NCBI GenBank assembly: GCA_022059125.1
Contig: JAEUWY010000002.1
Location: 2,604,001 to 2,668,000 of the forward strand
Source: Corynespora cassiicola
Taxonomy: Eukaryota; Ascomycota; Dothideomycetes; Pleosporales; Corynesporascaceae
Direction of reading: 5' to 3'
DNA length: 64,000 bases
Shown here: piece by piece, positions 37,617-49,617 of the stretch
How positions within the stretch are numbered: the stretch's first letter is position 1
Layout: each line of letters begins with the position of its first letter
Translations under genes and position numbers: made by a program
The notes under the pieces: model-generated
Seen by the model: the letters and a program-made list of their open reading frames with translations, nothing else
Database searches by the model: none
What the model was told of the DNA's origin: nothing

Positions 37617-39905
37617 GACTACGTAAATATAGTTTAGGTATTTAATAAAAGCTTTATTAATATAGGCTTAGAAGCTTACAGAAGTATTTATTAATCTAAA
37701 TAGTATTATAAAATACTTAAAGTAGCTGTAGCGGGTTCTGAAAGCGGTCTTCTACTTATTACCCGCCTTAATTTAAAGTCTATAATAGATATTTTAAAAA
37801 TTTAGAATTATATAGTAACGTGCGCCTAATAGGCAGTTTAATATTTCTCTAATTAAAAAAAGCAGGTATTAATTTTTAACAGTAATAGAGTTTAGGCTTT
37901 TATAGTCTACGCAGAGGCGGAAAGTTCTGTTTTTTTTAGAAATAAATAGAATTAGAGCTCTAGCAGAACTTATACTATATTATATCTAGCTGTTTTATAG
38001 CGCCTGTTTTAAGTATTCGCGTAGCACTTTAAGCTTACGTAAAAAAAAATTATAAAACAAACTGTACAGCAGTTTTTTCTTTTTTATTAAAAAAATTACG
38101 TAGTCTAATAATTTAAAATTAGAAAATATAACTGCGGCTTTTTTATTAAATACGTTAGTATAGTTTTTTAATATTTTTAGTACGCGCGTTACGTGCGCTA
38201 TATACGTTTTAAAAATATATACTTCGTATTTTCTATTGTTGCTTATAGCCTAAAAAATATCTAAAAAAAAAAAGTTAAAGTTAGTTTTTTTTATTTTTTT
38301 TTCTAGTTTTTTAATAGTAACTAGCTGGATGTTCGCGCTAGTATAATTTTAACGCTATATTTAAACTTTATAGTTAAAGTAAATATACTTTTTTTTAAAA
38401 AAGAGGTTTCTTAGTAGTAAAGGCGCTTTTTTTTTATTAACGCTATAAATAGTAGTCTGTACTTTTTATTCTGTGTCTATATTATTTACTAAGCGCACCT
38501 AAATTATATATACTATATAAATACTTTAGCGGTATACTTTTATTTAGCTTAATTTAAAAAGCTTAGCTCCTCTAATAGGCGACAGATTTATTTCTACTGT
38601 AATATATTAGCTAATTAAGCTGACGTCTGCTTATAGGTTTAGAATAATTTATAACTACTTTTTAAACGTTATGTCCCTGAATACGCTGCACGTACGCTTT
38701 ATATCTAGTATAATATATATAAAAGTACGCTTTACTATTTTTAAGTTATAAGTAAAGTCTAGCTTTTTTCCGTCTGGTAGATGCGGACTAGAATCTAGTT
38801 TAAATTACTGTTTTAGTATTTATTAGCGTAGTAGCTTATTTTCTAGCACTTAAAATAAGTAATATTACTTTTATTATATAGTAATTTGTTTACAGAAAGT
38901 ATAAGCGCGTTAGCTATTTTCTATTTTTTAAATTTTTTATAATAATTATTGCGTGTAAAGAGTATATGCGTTATAAAAAGTTATCGCAGATTACACTTAA
39001 AAGTAGAGCCTAAAACTACTAAGTTTTTTTATATTACTAGTATCTAGTAGTAGTTAGTTATTATCTATTATATTTCTAGTTAAAGTTTTAAAAATAGATG
39101 TTAAATCTGTTGCAATTTAGTATAAAGCGTAAATTAGTTTTTTAAAATATTAAGATATATTGCGAACGCGCGGACTGTTTAATTTTTTTATTAAATAGTC
39201 TAAGTATGCGTTATAGCAGCTTCTAAAATACAGTTAATAAAATTAGAAAGTAAGTTAAGTATATAAGTTTTAAAGTATTTTTAGGTTAGTATTTTTTTAC
39301 GTGCTTTAAACGTGCGTTTATAGTATAAGTACTATAGTTCTCTTAAATCGCCTGCTAAGTATTATATAGTTTAAAAAATTTTACTGTTACTATTATAGAA
39401 CTTCTAAAATAGTAGCTAAAAAGCTATTTCGCAGAAGCGGAAGAACTTATAGTATTTTTTAAAGTTTTTTTTTCTGTATTCTGTTAAGTTTTTTAGTCTA
39501 AATATATACTTTAGCTGTAGTAGCGTAAGCGCTTTAGATATATTTTTTTTATATATATTTTACGCGTAGAACTTAGAGGTTTTTTTAATAGCTAGTTCTG
39601 TTACGCTTAGAATAGTATTTTTTTCTATATTTTTAAGTTATATAATTTTAGCTTTTAATACGCGTAAGCGTTATAGCTTTTAAAACTTATTACGTTACTT
39701 TTCTACAGTTTAAATACGCTTATTAAGCGTTGCAGAAGCGCTTATTATAAGTATTAGTTACTTATTATTAATAAAAGAAATATACGCGTTATCTATTTTT
39801 TGTAGTTATTTAGAGAGCTGCTATATTTTTTTTAAAAGTACTCTCTAACTACCCGCACGCGTTCTAGAAGCTATCTTTAAATTATTATATTAAAAAGTAT
39901 TATTA

Positions 39906-40111
39906 TATAAAAAATCTAGCTTTAGGTAATAGTATTTACTTTATACTAGAATTAATAACGGAAAGATAGCTTAAATAATATATTAATAGTAGTTTTAAAA
40001 ATAATACTTATCGCGTTTTAAGTATATGTTAAGCGTAGGTTTTACGCAGCTCGCTCGCTTTACACGCTAATATAAATACAGAATAGCAGGAATCCCGTAA
40101 CATTCGTTACA
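39906..40111 (-). repeat. Family C LTR, right copy (5' LTR)
   Basis: 206 bp, TATAAAAAATCTAGC...TTCGTTACA, followed by CAGAC. TG at the first position has become TA. Confidence 0.93.
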
Positions 40112-43100
40112 CAGACTATATTAGTATTAACTAATTTAGTAACTTTATTAAGTATTAGCTAAATTTTTAAATTTAATTAATTTACTAGTAGAATCGCCAG
40201 CGCGTTCTGTATAAAAATTCTAAAATTATTAGCTTTTAGTTTAAGTTACTATATTATATAAAAAAAAAGTATAGTATTATTAATAAAAATATATACAACT
40301 TTAACAAAATAAGCTTTATAATAAGTATAATTTTAGCTTAATTAGTAGTTACAGCTTTAAAAAGACAGAATTAATCTAAAAATACTTAGCTAAATAATTA
40401 TAAATAAATTATAGTAATTTAAAAAATTAACGCGTGCGGCTAGATAATCTTTTTTTTTATTATTTTTATAAGTAAGTACTACCTCTTTATATAGTATAAA
40501 AGTAATAATATTTTATTTAGCTGGTGTATATCGCTTAGCAAAACAGGCTAAACAATAAATAAGCTAGATATAGATTAGCTAAAGTATTTTAATATCTATA
40601 TATAAAGCTGTACGGTAAGAATATACTAACTGCTTATTATTAATAGCTATAAAAGCTATAATTTTTTAGTTTTTTAGAACCTCTATAAAACGAGTAAAAT
40701 TATTACTTTTTATATATCTCTGTATTTGTTACACTTTTTTTAGTTTTTTAATATAAAGTATTTTTCGCTCTTAAAGCGGGCGTACAGTAATAAAATTTCT
40801 AACTTAGTACATAATTATATTAACTATATTAATAAAATTACTTTTTTACTAGCTTTTAGAAAAACTTTTAAATAATTTTTTATAAAAAGTAATATACGCG
40901 TAAGCTTTTAAAAAATAAAAATAATTTTATATAATTTAAAAGTAGTATTATTAAAGCTTAACGTGAAGCTACGTACGCTTATACTAGCTTTTTCTAAAAC
41001 TACTTAGTAAAAAACTAGAATACTAAGTAACGCGTACAAGCTAAAAACTTAATTAATATTAATTTATAATAGAATTAGAAGTTATAAAAACTTATTACCT
41101 GCTTTTATTATTAAAGCTCTTAGTTAGTTTAAAAAAAAAGCTAAAATAATAGCTTATTCGGCTGTGTTACTCTAGAACTAAGTTAAAAATTTTAAAAAAG
41201 CTAATAAAGCCGCTACGCAGCGTAGACAGTAAAATAAAAAATAAATTTAATAGTAAAAAACTTTAATAAAAGCTAAAAAAGCTAAAATTGTAGCTTAAAA
41301 AAATATTAAAAAGTAATTAAATAAAAAAAGGCGTAAAGAAGTAGCTTACTTTAGTAGTAGCTAGTAGTTAAAAACGCGCTGTACGCGCTGCAGAAAGCAA
41401 AAATATAATTTTTATATATATAAAATAACAGTATAACTACTGTAGTTACTTTTTATATTAAGTTATTACAGTATTTTTTTAAAGTAGTTAAGTAGATAGT
41501 TGCGTAGGTGCTGAGGTAGTTAGAAAATACGCCGCTCGCTTATATGCGCCGCTCGCTTATAAAATACGTTATATTATTACTAAAAAAATATACTAAAAAA
41601 AAAATAATATAATTTTAAAGTAAATTACTAGTAGATATATTACGTATAATAAGTAATAATATCTATTTTATTAAAAAAATACTAAATTAGAGAGAATTTT
41701 TAGTTAGCACTTAAAAATATTTAGTAAAATAAAACAAAAATTTAAACTAAATATAAGCGCTAGCGCGATTAATAAATTTTAAAAATAAAAAAATATTTAA
41801 AGCTAATAAATAAAAAAAAGTAAATAAACTATTTTATACTATAAAGCTCTATTATAGCCTATAATAGATTAAAATACTTAGAAAAAAGCTAGATAATTTT
41901 TAAGTAAGCTAGTATCCGGAAATTTAGCTAAAAAAAAAAATATAGCTACTTTTATTTTATATTTTTTTCAAAAAAAAATATTAAGTTTTTTATATAAAAA
42001 AATATTTAATAGTATTATAATTCTAAAAAAAATATAGAATTAAAAACTATACGAAGAGGTTAAAAAAACTTATAAAAATAGTCTAAAATAATTTATAAAG
42101 AACTAAAAAATATTATAAAAAAATATTAAAAAAAATATTAGAATAAAAAAATTTATATTATAAAAAACTATTTAAAAAATAGATAAAAAGCTACTAAAAA
42201 CTTTAGATATCACCTATATACTTTAGAAAAAACTATAAAACTAAAAAAGAAGCTAAAAAAAACTAACTTAAATTTTTTTATACTATAATACTTTATAAAA
42301 GTTTATATTAATTTATATTATTATATATTAACTAGACACAGACCGCAGTAAAAAGCTTAATCTATTTTTAAAACTTTTTAATTTTTTTTATAAAAATATT
42401 TTTTTTATTTTTTAAAATACGCGTACGTTTAGCTTTAAAATTAATAATTTAAATTTTTTTTTTTTTTAAATAGCTGTAGCAGCTAGACTAAAAATAGCTT
42501 TACTACTATAATTTTAGAAAAAAATATTAGTATAAACTATTATAATATATAATAAGCTATTTTACTTTCTTTTTAAGTGTATTACTATTTTTTTAATTAG
42601 TTTTAATTTAAGCAGATATAAAAGCTTTAAAAATATATTTTTTAGCTTTTATTTTAGTAGTAATTTTTAAAGTTTTATTTACGTTTACTAAAGCGTATTT
42701 TAAACTATAAAATATTATTAGCAGAAACTATACTATTATATAATATTAAATAAATATTATAAAAAATAAACTTTTTATAAAGTATTAGAATAGCCTAAAA
42801 TTTTTTAAAATAAAATTTTTTAAAAAAATTACTATAAAAAACACTTAAAAAGCGCTTTATAAATATAAATTAATTTAAATTATTAAATTTTTATTTCTGC
42901 AGCGTTAAAGTAGACTTTTTTATAATAAGCTTTTTAAATAACTACTCTAGCGTTATTAAAAACTGTAATAATTTAAATTATATAATAACTATAGTAAATT
43001 TTAAACAGAAAATTATAAATTATATTATATTTATTATAAAAAGCTTTAAACACCTAAAAATAAGTTAAAAAGCTTTATAATAACTAAAAATAGTTTAAAA

Positions 43101-44203
43101 TAGCTATAAAAAGAACAGAAACTTACTGTATAATATTTTTAGTTATTAATAAAACACTTAAAATACTGTTTAAACAGTAATATTTTACTTTTTTTTATTT
43201 TAACTAACTATTTTTTATAAAAATTTTTAGTAAATTTATTAAAAACAGAATATAAATAACTAATTTATCTAAAAAATTAATACTTTTTTTACTAAAAAAA
43301 AATATATAATAAATATAAACGTAATAGGTAAACCTGCTATTATTTAAAATATTATTTTTAATTTTAGTAAAGTTTATAATAAATAATAATAGAGTAAAAT
43401 AAGTTATTAGAAGGTAAAAAAATTTAAAATAGTCTGATTATTACGTATATAGTTTCTAAACTAGTTAGTTAAAATTATAATATAATAAAATAAAATATTA
43501 TAAAATATTATAGAGTATTACAAACTGTAATACTTTATAATATTTTATAATAAAAAATATAATAAAGTATAGTACTTTATAATACTCTAAAATAAAAAGT
43601 ATAAAGAAATTTTAAAAAACTTACTAAATTAAAAATAGAGAGTAAAAAAAACAAAACTAAAAGCTAGAAAGTGTTAAAAGAACTTTTTATATGTTTTTAA
43701 AAAATATTTTTTTTTATTAAAACTTTTTTACCGCAACTTTTTTTAATATTTTATTTTTTTTACTTTTACTTTTTTTTACTAAAATAAAATAATTTTAATT
43801 TAATTTTAAAAGAGTAAAACTAGTTATAATTATACTTACTATAGTCTATAGTAGCTTACTAAAAAATAAAATATTAAATTTTAATTTTTATAGTAAATAG
43901 AAAAAACTACTGTAAACTATAGTAAACTTTAATAAATTAAATTAATAAATTTTAACTACTAAATTAAATAACTAAAGTTATTATACTCTATTATAAATAG
44001 TAATAAAATAAAATATCTAAACTAAATATAATTTTTAAATTATAAAATTACTATATTCTGCTATAAACTGCTAAAAATCTAAAAATATAAACTATACTTT
44101 TTAAATAAAAACTAGAATATAAAATAGATATTTATAATTACTATTATTTTTATCTATAGATATAATAGTATATAAAATTATACACTATTAAAAAAAAAAG
44201 TAA

Positions 44204-44422
44204 TATAAGGCTGTATTTTATTATAATTTATTATAGCTTATTATAAAGTATTTTAGATTAGCTTAGTTACAAACGTAATAGTATATATTTTTAAATTATT
44301 ATAAACTATTTTAGCAGCGATTTATCTCTCTTTTCTATATAATAATATATAATTTAGTTCTCTTTACCTGTCTATCTGTATTATTATAACTCTTACACTC
44401 TACTTTAGGTTCGTATCTAACA
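44204..44422 (+). repeat. Family B 3' LTR
   Basis: 219 bp, TATAAGGCTG...ATCTAACA, matching 28222-28435, followed by GTATT at 44423-44427. Confidence 0.9.
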
Positions 44423-44637
44423 GTATTAAAATTTAAATTTTTTTAACTCTATATTTAAAGCTTTTTTAAATACTAAAAAGATTATATAAGCTATTTTTTT
44501 TATATTATTTTATATTATTTATAAGTTTCTTTAAAATTAGTATATATATTTTTAAAATAGCTGTTTTAAATAAAAAAATATACAAATTTAAAAAGTATAA
44601 CTTTTTTATACACTTTTTTTTAATATTACCTCTCTGT

Positions 44638-44735
44638 ATTTAAACTTATTATTTAGTTTTAGCTTAATAAAGTTAAAAAAAAAAACTTCTATAGCTCTTT
44701 AAATAAGTTTTATTTATTTTATTAAGTGCTAGAGC
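44638..44735. repeat. Repeat family E, terminal fragment, and edge of the A+T-rich block
   Basis: TTATTTAGTTTTAGCTTAAT to ACTTCTATAGCTCTTT at about 44650-44702 is the same terminus as at 8345-8420. About 30 bases later the composition becomes normal. This is the boundary between transposon-derived and gene-bearing DNA. Confidence 0.7.
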
Positions 44736-44949
44736 TAAGTTGTATGCTATAAAGACGGCGGACTACTGCGATGTTATGCACACACAGAGTGCGGTACATG
44801 CCTGCTGCTAACTATATAGTAATGCTTGCACAGAGCACCGTCGTCGCCCAAAGTAGTTTCAACCAACTGCAGGTTAGCCAAGGCTTTAATTACTATGAAA
44901 TACTATGCTCTATCAGAATAGTCGGCGACATCCACAAAGCTACCGGAGT

Positions 44950-46235
44950 TGGAGCCAGACATACATCTGCCACCTTCTGCATTACCGTCAGCAAGCAAGA
45001 CATTGTCAATTACGGTCGCAGATGATGCACAGCAAGCCGATGACCGAGCGGCGTACAAGCATTTTATCCAAAGCATGGGTGTGTTTCTAGCATATGTTGT
45101 GGCTTTCTTGCTGCTTTATGGGGCTTCTTCTCCAGCTTTCCTACTGCTTGCCTCACGCTCTGGATGAATGATATGAAGTCGACGAATCCTGCGCATGGAA
45201 ATGCTTACTACATTGGCATTTATGGCTTGCTGCAGGGCTGCAACGCTATTTAACTGCTCCTCTTGGGCGTCACCATCTACATCAACTCAGTAAAGAGCGC
45301 TGGCGCAAACTTACATCAAAAAGCCTTGAACACGCTCATCCACGCTCATCCACGCCCCTCTGGCCTTCTTCACCAACATAGATACTAGCGTTCTCTCAGG
45401 ATTTGAATCTCATTGACACCGAGCTACCGGGAGCAACCGTCAATTTGCTCGTGACGCTCTCTCAAGAGATAGGCCAGATTGCTGTCACGCTCACATCGTC
45501 GGCCAATCTCGCGATAAGCTATTCATTCCTTGGTGCGCTTCTGTACATCGTACAGTGGTTCTATCTGTGCCCTTCAAGGCTAATGCGCTTGCTTGATCTC
45601 GAGATCAAAAGTCCTCTTTATACGCATTTTATTGACAGGGTCAAAGACATTACCACACTATGATCATTGGATTTCCTAGCCGACGACATTCAAAAGAACG
45701 CTCGGCTGATCGGAGCCAGCCTCAGGCACCATAACGAGCTTGAAGCCCTTCAACGAGGGCGTGATGCCCGAAGATGGACATGGAGGACGTGATCCCAGGC
45801 GAATAATGGCCTCTGCGCGGCGTCGTCACCCTGAATGGCGTCTCTGCAAGCTATAAAACACAGGCATCAGAATCAGGTGATGTACTGCCGGAACTCGTCT
45901 TCCGTAACATCTGTCTGACGGTTGCGGCGGACGAGCGAGTGACCATCTGCGGCCGCACTGGCAGGGTCCTGCTGCTCGACGAAGTCAGTACAAGTGTGGA
46001 TCGCGAGACGGAGCGCGTCATGCAGGGCGTCATCAGGAGAGAGTTTGGTGGTTATACGGTGATTGCGGTTAGCCATCGGCTGGACATGATTATGGGTTTT
46101 GATAGGGTGGCTGTCATGGATACGGGGGATATTGTGTAGATTAGAAATCCGATAGTGTTGGCGGGACGGGCAGAGTCAAGGTTTGGTGATTTGGTGAGGG
46201 CAGCGGGGGAGGATGGGCATAGAGAGAGCCATCTA
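44950..46235 (+). pseudogene. ABC transporter (ABCC/MRP type), C-terminal half, broken
   Basis: Plus-strand pieces in several frames resemble the second half of a fungal multidrug-resistance-type ABC exporter. The linker and first helix of the second membrane domain lie at about 45010-45165 (YKHFIQSMGVFLAYVVAFLL). More membrane domain at 45403-45660 includes the family-typical LDLEIKSPLYTHFID. The nucleotide-binding domain spans about 45815-46140. In that domain Walker A stops at ICGRTG and is joined directly to a Walker B block, VLLLDEVSTSVD, so the lysine of Walker A, the Q-loop and the signature motif are deleted. The H-loop VSHRLD remains at about 46065-46085. Frameshifts near 45165 and stops near 45250 and 45660 also break it. 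The N-terminal half is absent, the transposon block beginning upstream. It cannot make a transporter. Confidence 0.85.
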
Positions 46236-46251
46236 GTTGTAGATGCCCCCT

Positions 46252-48267
46252 TTAGATTCTTTTTGTTCTAGCCACATGACTGAGGTCTAGATCTACCATG
46301 GGTAGTATAACCTGACTCCAATACCCTTTCTTACCCAAGTAAAGTTCATGCGTCCCCTTATTTCCACTCTCAAACAAACCCTGCAGCTGCTCAAACTCTG
46401 CCAATCTCATCTCGTGCCCGCTGATCTTCACCACCAACTGCTCCCCTTCCTCAAAACCAATTCCTGCTGGCCAAATTGGCACAGTAAGCTCGACAACGTC
46501 ACCTGGCACAACAGGAAGCCTCCGTTTGTACGCAATTTTGGGGTTGATTTCAGTTGAAGAAGGATCAAGCTCTCTATAGGATGCGCGGAGCATTCCAGTC
46601 GGTCCAAGGTGCTTTAGGAACATGATGTCTGGGATCTTATCCTCCGGGAGATCAACCAGGTCCGCGACAGGGATGTTAACCTGTTTGAGCATGTTTCCAT
46701 ACCGATCGGCCTTGCGGAGGATGATGAATACGTCCATATCATCGTGATCGGGGCATGAGAGGTAGATCTTGGCGCGTGCTCGGCCAATTAGCTGACGAGG
46801 AGAAGTGAAGACATGGCGGAAAACAAGCTCTTCTGGATCGTCGTCCCTCTGGAAGGCCTGGACGTCTGATTGATAGGTTAGAGAACCTGGCTCGTCTGGC
46901 TTAGTCGCCGTCAGGGTTCCAGACGTGCTGAGATAGAAGGTTTCGTATTGCGTGCCTGGTGGAGGGTATGAAGGGAAGGCAAGTTGATCGAGAGGAGGCT
47001 ACAAACTATCAGTCCACTATCACAATGCGGCGCCAAGACTGAAAGACATACTTGGTTAAAACGAAGGACTGATACTCGGATCTTTGGCGTCTTTTCCCAT
47101 CCGTTGTCTATGTTCTTTAGATAACGGTCGAAAAAAAGCTTCAGTTCTCTGGTCGTGTCTTCAAGGTAAAGGTCATGCCATTCTTGGGTTGGGTGAAGTC
47201 GGAACCTATTTTTAGTCAGCAGTGGCTGAGTAGAGGTGGGTACAGATCTACGCACCATTTAGGACCCTTGATTTCTTCAAGAGCTCTGAATGATCCTTCG
47301 GTATGTATACCAGTTGAGTAGCTCGCCGCGATGAATGATGGAATCTCAATCTGATCCAGCTTGGCTTTCTTATCTTCCCAATAGTGATGCATCAAAGGAT
47401 ACTTTTCCACCATTGTTTTCATGTCTTCAATCTTACCACGACCTGCCACTATCAGCAATTAAAGATCAGTTCTATACTTGGTTACTTACCACAGAAGCCA
47501 CCAACGATGAAACGTACCATCGCCGTGGTCGGTATGCCTCCGCGATTGAGTGCCTCACGGAAAGTTTCACTCTGCGCCTCGAATGGAGCAATACATTTCA
47601 GGGCGGGCGGTTTCTCTTGGGCCGCAAAATATTGGTTCACTGCAAGCCAAGAATTTCCTACCATGCCAACGCTACCGTTGGACCATGGTTGGGCGGCAAT
47701 GAAGCCTATACAATCGGCGCAGTCTTGTCCCTCTGCAGTCCCCATGATTCTAGAAAATGGGAGTATTAGCAAGGTACGAATTCTGTATGTCTTTCTTCTC
47801 ACACACCTAATTTCTCCCTCGGAATCCCATGCCCCTCTAGAGTTCACATTTACCACAGCATAACCCAAAGCAGTCCAGGTGGCCGGGTCAGGTGATTCGA
47901 ACGATTCGTACCCTGATACTTTACTCCGAGCTACACCGGCTCGACCGGGAAGATTATCATAGCCCATGCCGCCCATGTTGCTCTTCCCAAACGGGCTGTA
48001 GCACAAGAGGGCTGGAACAGGCGTGTCATCGCTCTCGACGGGCCGGAATACATCTCCCCTAAGCCGGATACCGTCTCGAACTGCGATGATGATATCTTGC
48101 TCAAAGTATACGGGTTTGACGAAGGGGAGTCTCCCCGCCTCCTTTTGATGATATGCAGGAAACTTATGCACTACTGGCTCTCCAGGAGGACCGGAATATC
48201 CAGGATACGTGTCGGGACTAGGCAGATCGGCCAGATCCACGGTGTAGTTTCGAGATAGAAGAGCCAT
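46252..48267 (-). CDS. S15 / CocE-NonD family alpha/beta hydrolase
   Basis: Five exons: 48267-47807, 47749-47490, 47448-47256, 47205-47052 and 46998-46252. The introns (57, 41, 50 and 53 nt) have GT...AG ends and phases that match, giving 604 residues. The N-terminal two thirds is an alpha/beta-hydrolase fold and the last 200 residues (FRHVFTSPRQLIGRARAKIY onward) are the jelly-roll domain of X-Pro dipeptidyl-peptidase/cocaine esterase relatives. The nucleophile is probably Ser187 in VGNSW, and the likely catalytic His is His309 in RLHPTQEWHD. Where CocE has its Asp (WYD) this protein reads ASYST, so the acid is uncertain. No signal peptide was seen, so it is probably cytosolic and would cleave an ester or amide. 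A TATA-like CATAAATAGG lies at about 48396-48406. In the cluster it could hydrolyse a BVMO-made ester; the substrate is unknown. Confidence 0.88.
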
Positions 48268-49617
48268 ACTTGTCGTGAAAGAGAATGTGTTAATGATAAG
48301 ACAATATGTGAAATGGTAGGGAAGCTTCTGTCTAAAGTAATGGTGGCCGATATAGGTAGGTTCTGTTGAATGGAACAAATTTCCACAGCGGCACCTCCTA
48401 TTTATGTCTTTTCAAAGATAGGACCGTCTCCATATTACATTGTCCCCAGCGATCATAGATAGTAAAGTGATGTGGAGCATTGGAGATATGAAGAAGTGGG
48501 GTAACTCCAACGGGCAGAGCATGTTCGGACATGATCAAAGTCCGAAAAATCCGACCGAGCTTTATCTCAAGTTTGGAGAAACCGCCATTGCCGTGTATGC
48601 AAAGATGAAGGCTTCTAGCGACGATTGCTTTCTCAAAACTGATCCAGAAGGGTTATTGTAATGAGTATTAATAACGGAACATAATTCACAATTAGAGAGC
48701 GAAGAAGTTAACAAGAATATATATGGCGCATCGCACGTTAAAAAAAAAAAAACCGTACTACTTTGCTGTTGGGTGTGAGGTGGAAAGAGCAATGAACGTC
48801 AGGCGAAAGTGAGTGGGAGTGTTGAGATAGGGGAGATTTTTGGCTAAGCTTTTCAAACCCTGTGGCCCATGCGCCCAATTGTGGGGAAGCGTATGATCGA
48901 CACGGTAGCTACCCAACCATGTACAGCGGACCGAAATATTCGGATACTCTTATTGAGCTCACTGCATTATGAACACCAATCGGAGGATTCAAGTCTTCGT
49001 CAACTTTGAAGAGACCACATCCTCACAAGCTTGATGTCTCCCTTACTGTACTGCAAATTCGACATGGGACGCCCTGTTGCGGATCTGATGTGCACTCTAG
49101 CTGTGGCGTGCTTCCTCCTTGGAGAGGTTAATACAAGAAACGAACCTTGTACTGCAATTATGAGAGATGTTCTGGCATAATCTAATGGTGGGGATGCCGT
49201 TGCAGTGTTCCACTCATTTTTGTCCGCGTTGTCGGCTCGAACTGTCCGAAAACAAGGATGCCTCATTTATTCAATTCAATTTCAAAGCACCATGATAGGT
49301 CGTTCTTCCTCATGTCTCATCTAATATATGGCCCCTTCCGCATCGGCGAAAGCTGCCATCCAATACCAGCATGCGCGATCAAGAAGACCGGGCCTTTTTC
49401 ACTACTTTTGACTTCTCCAATATACAAGTGGAGAACTGAAACATTCAACGGCAACCAAGCAAGGGGAATGTACATAGTTGGGGTAACATTGGGCTATACT
49501 TCTAGATATAGAATAGGAGAAAGAAGGAGCTATATATAACCCCCATCTCCCGGTGTCAGTGGTTCTTCGCTCACCATTCACTTGTTGCTCTATTTTCACA
49601 ACCTATCCTCAGACGCC
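48268..49617. promoter_or_regulatory. Divergent intergenic region, hydrolase / FAD oxidoreductase
   Basis: 1350 bp between two divergently transcribed genes. It holds a CCG-N7-CGG palindrome at 48931-48943 and a TATA box (TATATATAA) at 49531-49539, about 80 bp before the FAD oxidoreductase start. An A run lies at 48740-48752. Small open frames here (for example 48440-48661) show no recognisable family or splice pattern, and none was accepted as a gene. Confidence 0.6.
48931..48943. promoter_or_regulatory. CCG-N7-CGG palindrome, candidate Zn2Cys6 site 1
   Basis: CCGAAATATTCGG, a perfect 5-bp inverted repeat around ATA, flanked by GGA. It differs at one position from site 2 at 54905-54917. Two inverted CGG triplets at fixed spacing are the usual target form of Zn2Cys6 dimers. 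It lies 664 bp before the hydrolase start and 675 bp before the FAD oxidoreductase start. Confidence 0.55.

Larger units (their letters stand above)
33622..40111 (-). mobile_element. Ty3/gypsy family C, complete but RIP-ruined (6490 bp)
   Basis: Two 206-bp LTRs (33622-33827 and 39906-40111), TG...CA type, with target duplication CAGAC (33617-33621, 40112-40116) inside the Fot1 element. Minus-strand coding order: gag near 39000, RT with KTAFRTRY at about 37710-37760 and the box YLDN at 37605-37616, integrase further left. Roughly 1.6 kb of non-pol sequence precedes the 3' LTR (33828-35400), the part also present at 1-1320. Confidence 0.93.
33229..41564 (+). mobile_element. Fot1/pogo copy 2, split by gypsy C
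   Basis: Flanked by TA (33227-33228, 41565-41566). Both ends carry the inverted motif TATAAGCGAGCGGCG followed by a second, related copy of the same motif. Removing gypsy C and its target duplication leaves 1841 bp, against 1840 for copy 1. The transposase frame is plus strand and ruined: YNFNK at about 40292 stands where the catalytic NFDE block was. It is inserted in the integrase part of family B. Confidence 0.9.
28222..44422 (+). mobile_element. Ty3/gypsy family B, holding a nested Fot1 and gypsy C
   Basis: LTRs at 28222-28435 and 44204-44422 with target duplication GTATT (28217-28221, 44423-44427). On the plus strand an RT region can be followed near 30840-31200, with box YLDN at 30897-30908 in an IIYLDNILVYS context. 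It continues through RNase H to integrase, where the Fot1 element sits at 33229. An A-rich purine tract at 44190-44203 precedes the 3' LTR. Without the nested insertion the element is about 7.86 kb. All frames are destroyed by stops. Confidence 0.92.
27841..44637 (-). mobile_element. Tc1/mariner copy 3 remnant, split by gypsy B
   Basis: Bases 27841-28221 match the N-terminal and 5' region of mariner copy 2 (compare 26900-27250) with heavy RIP-type change. On the far side of gypsy B, 44428-44637 continues it and ends AATATTACCTCTCTG plus TA, a decayed form of the mariner terminus TGTCACCCCTCTG. The part encoding the C-terminal two thirds of the transposase is missing at the left edge, where repeat D abuts. 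Confidence 0.7.

Noticed and set aside
1..44735. Mitochondrial DNA insertion or A+T-rich bacterial/viral DNA
   Set aside because: Gypsy RT, integrase, gag, mariner and Fot1 signatures with LTRs, TIRs and target duplications explain nearly all of it; no mitochondrial genes were seen.
44771..45025. Small open frame at the edge of the A+T-rich block as a separate gene
   Set aside because: Overlaps the start of the broken ABC transporter in another frame and shows no domain.
47335..47863. Plus-strand open frames over the S15 hydrolase
   Set aside because: They are antisense shadows of a well-supported five-exon gene and cross its splice sites.
49000..49266. Minus-strand open frame upstream of the FAD oxidoreductase
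   Set aside because: No family features; composition and position fit intergenic DNA.
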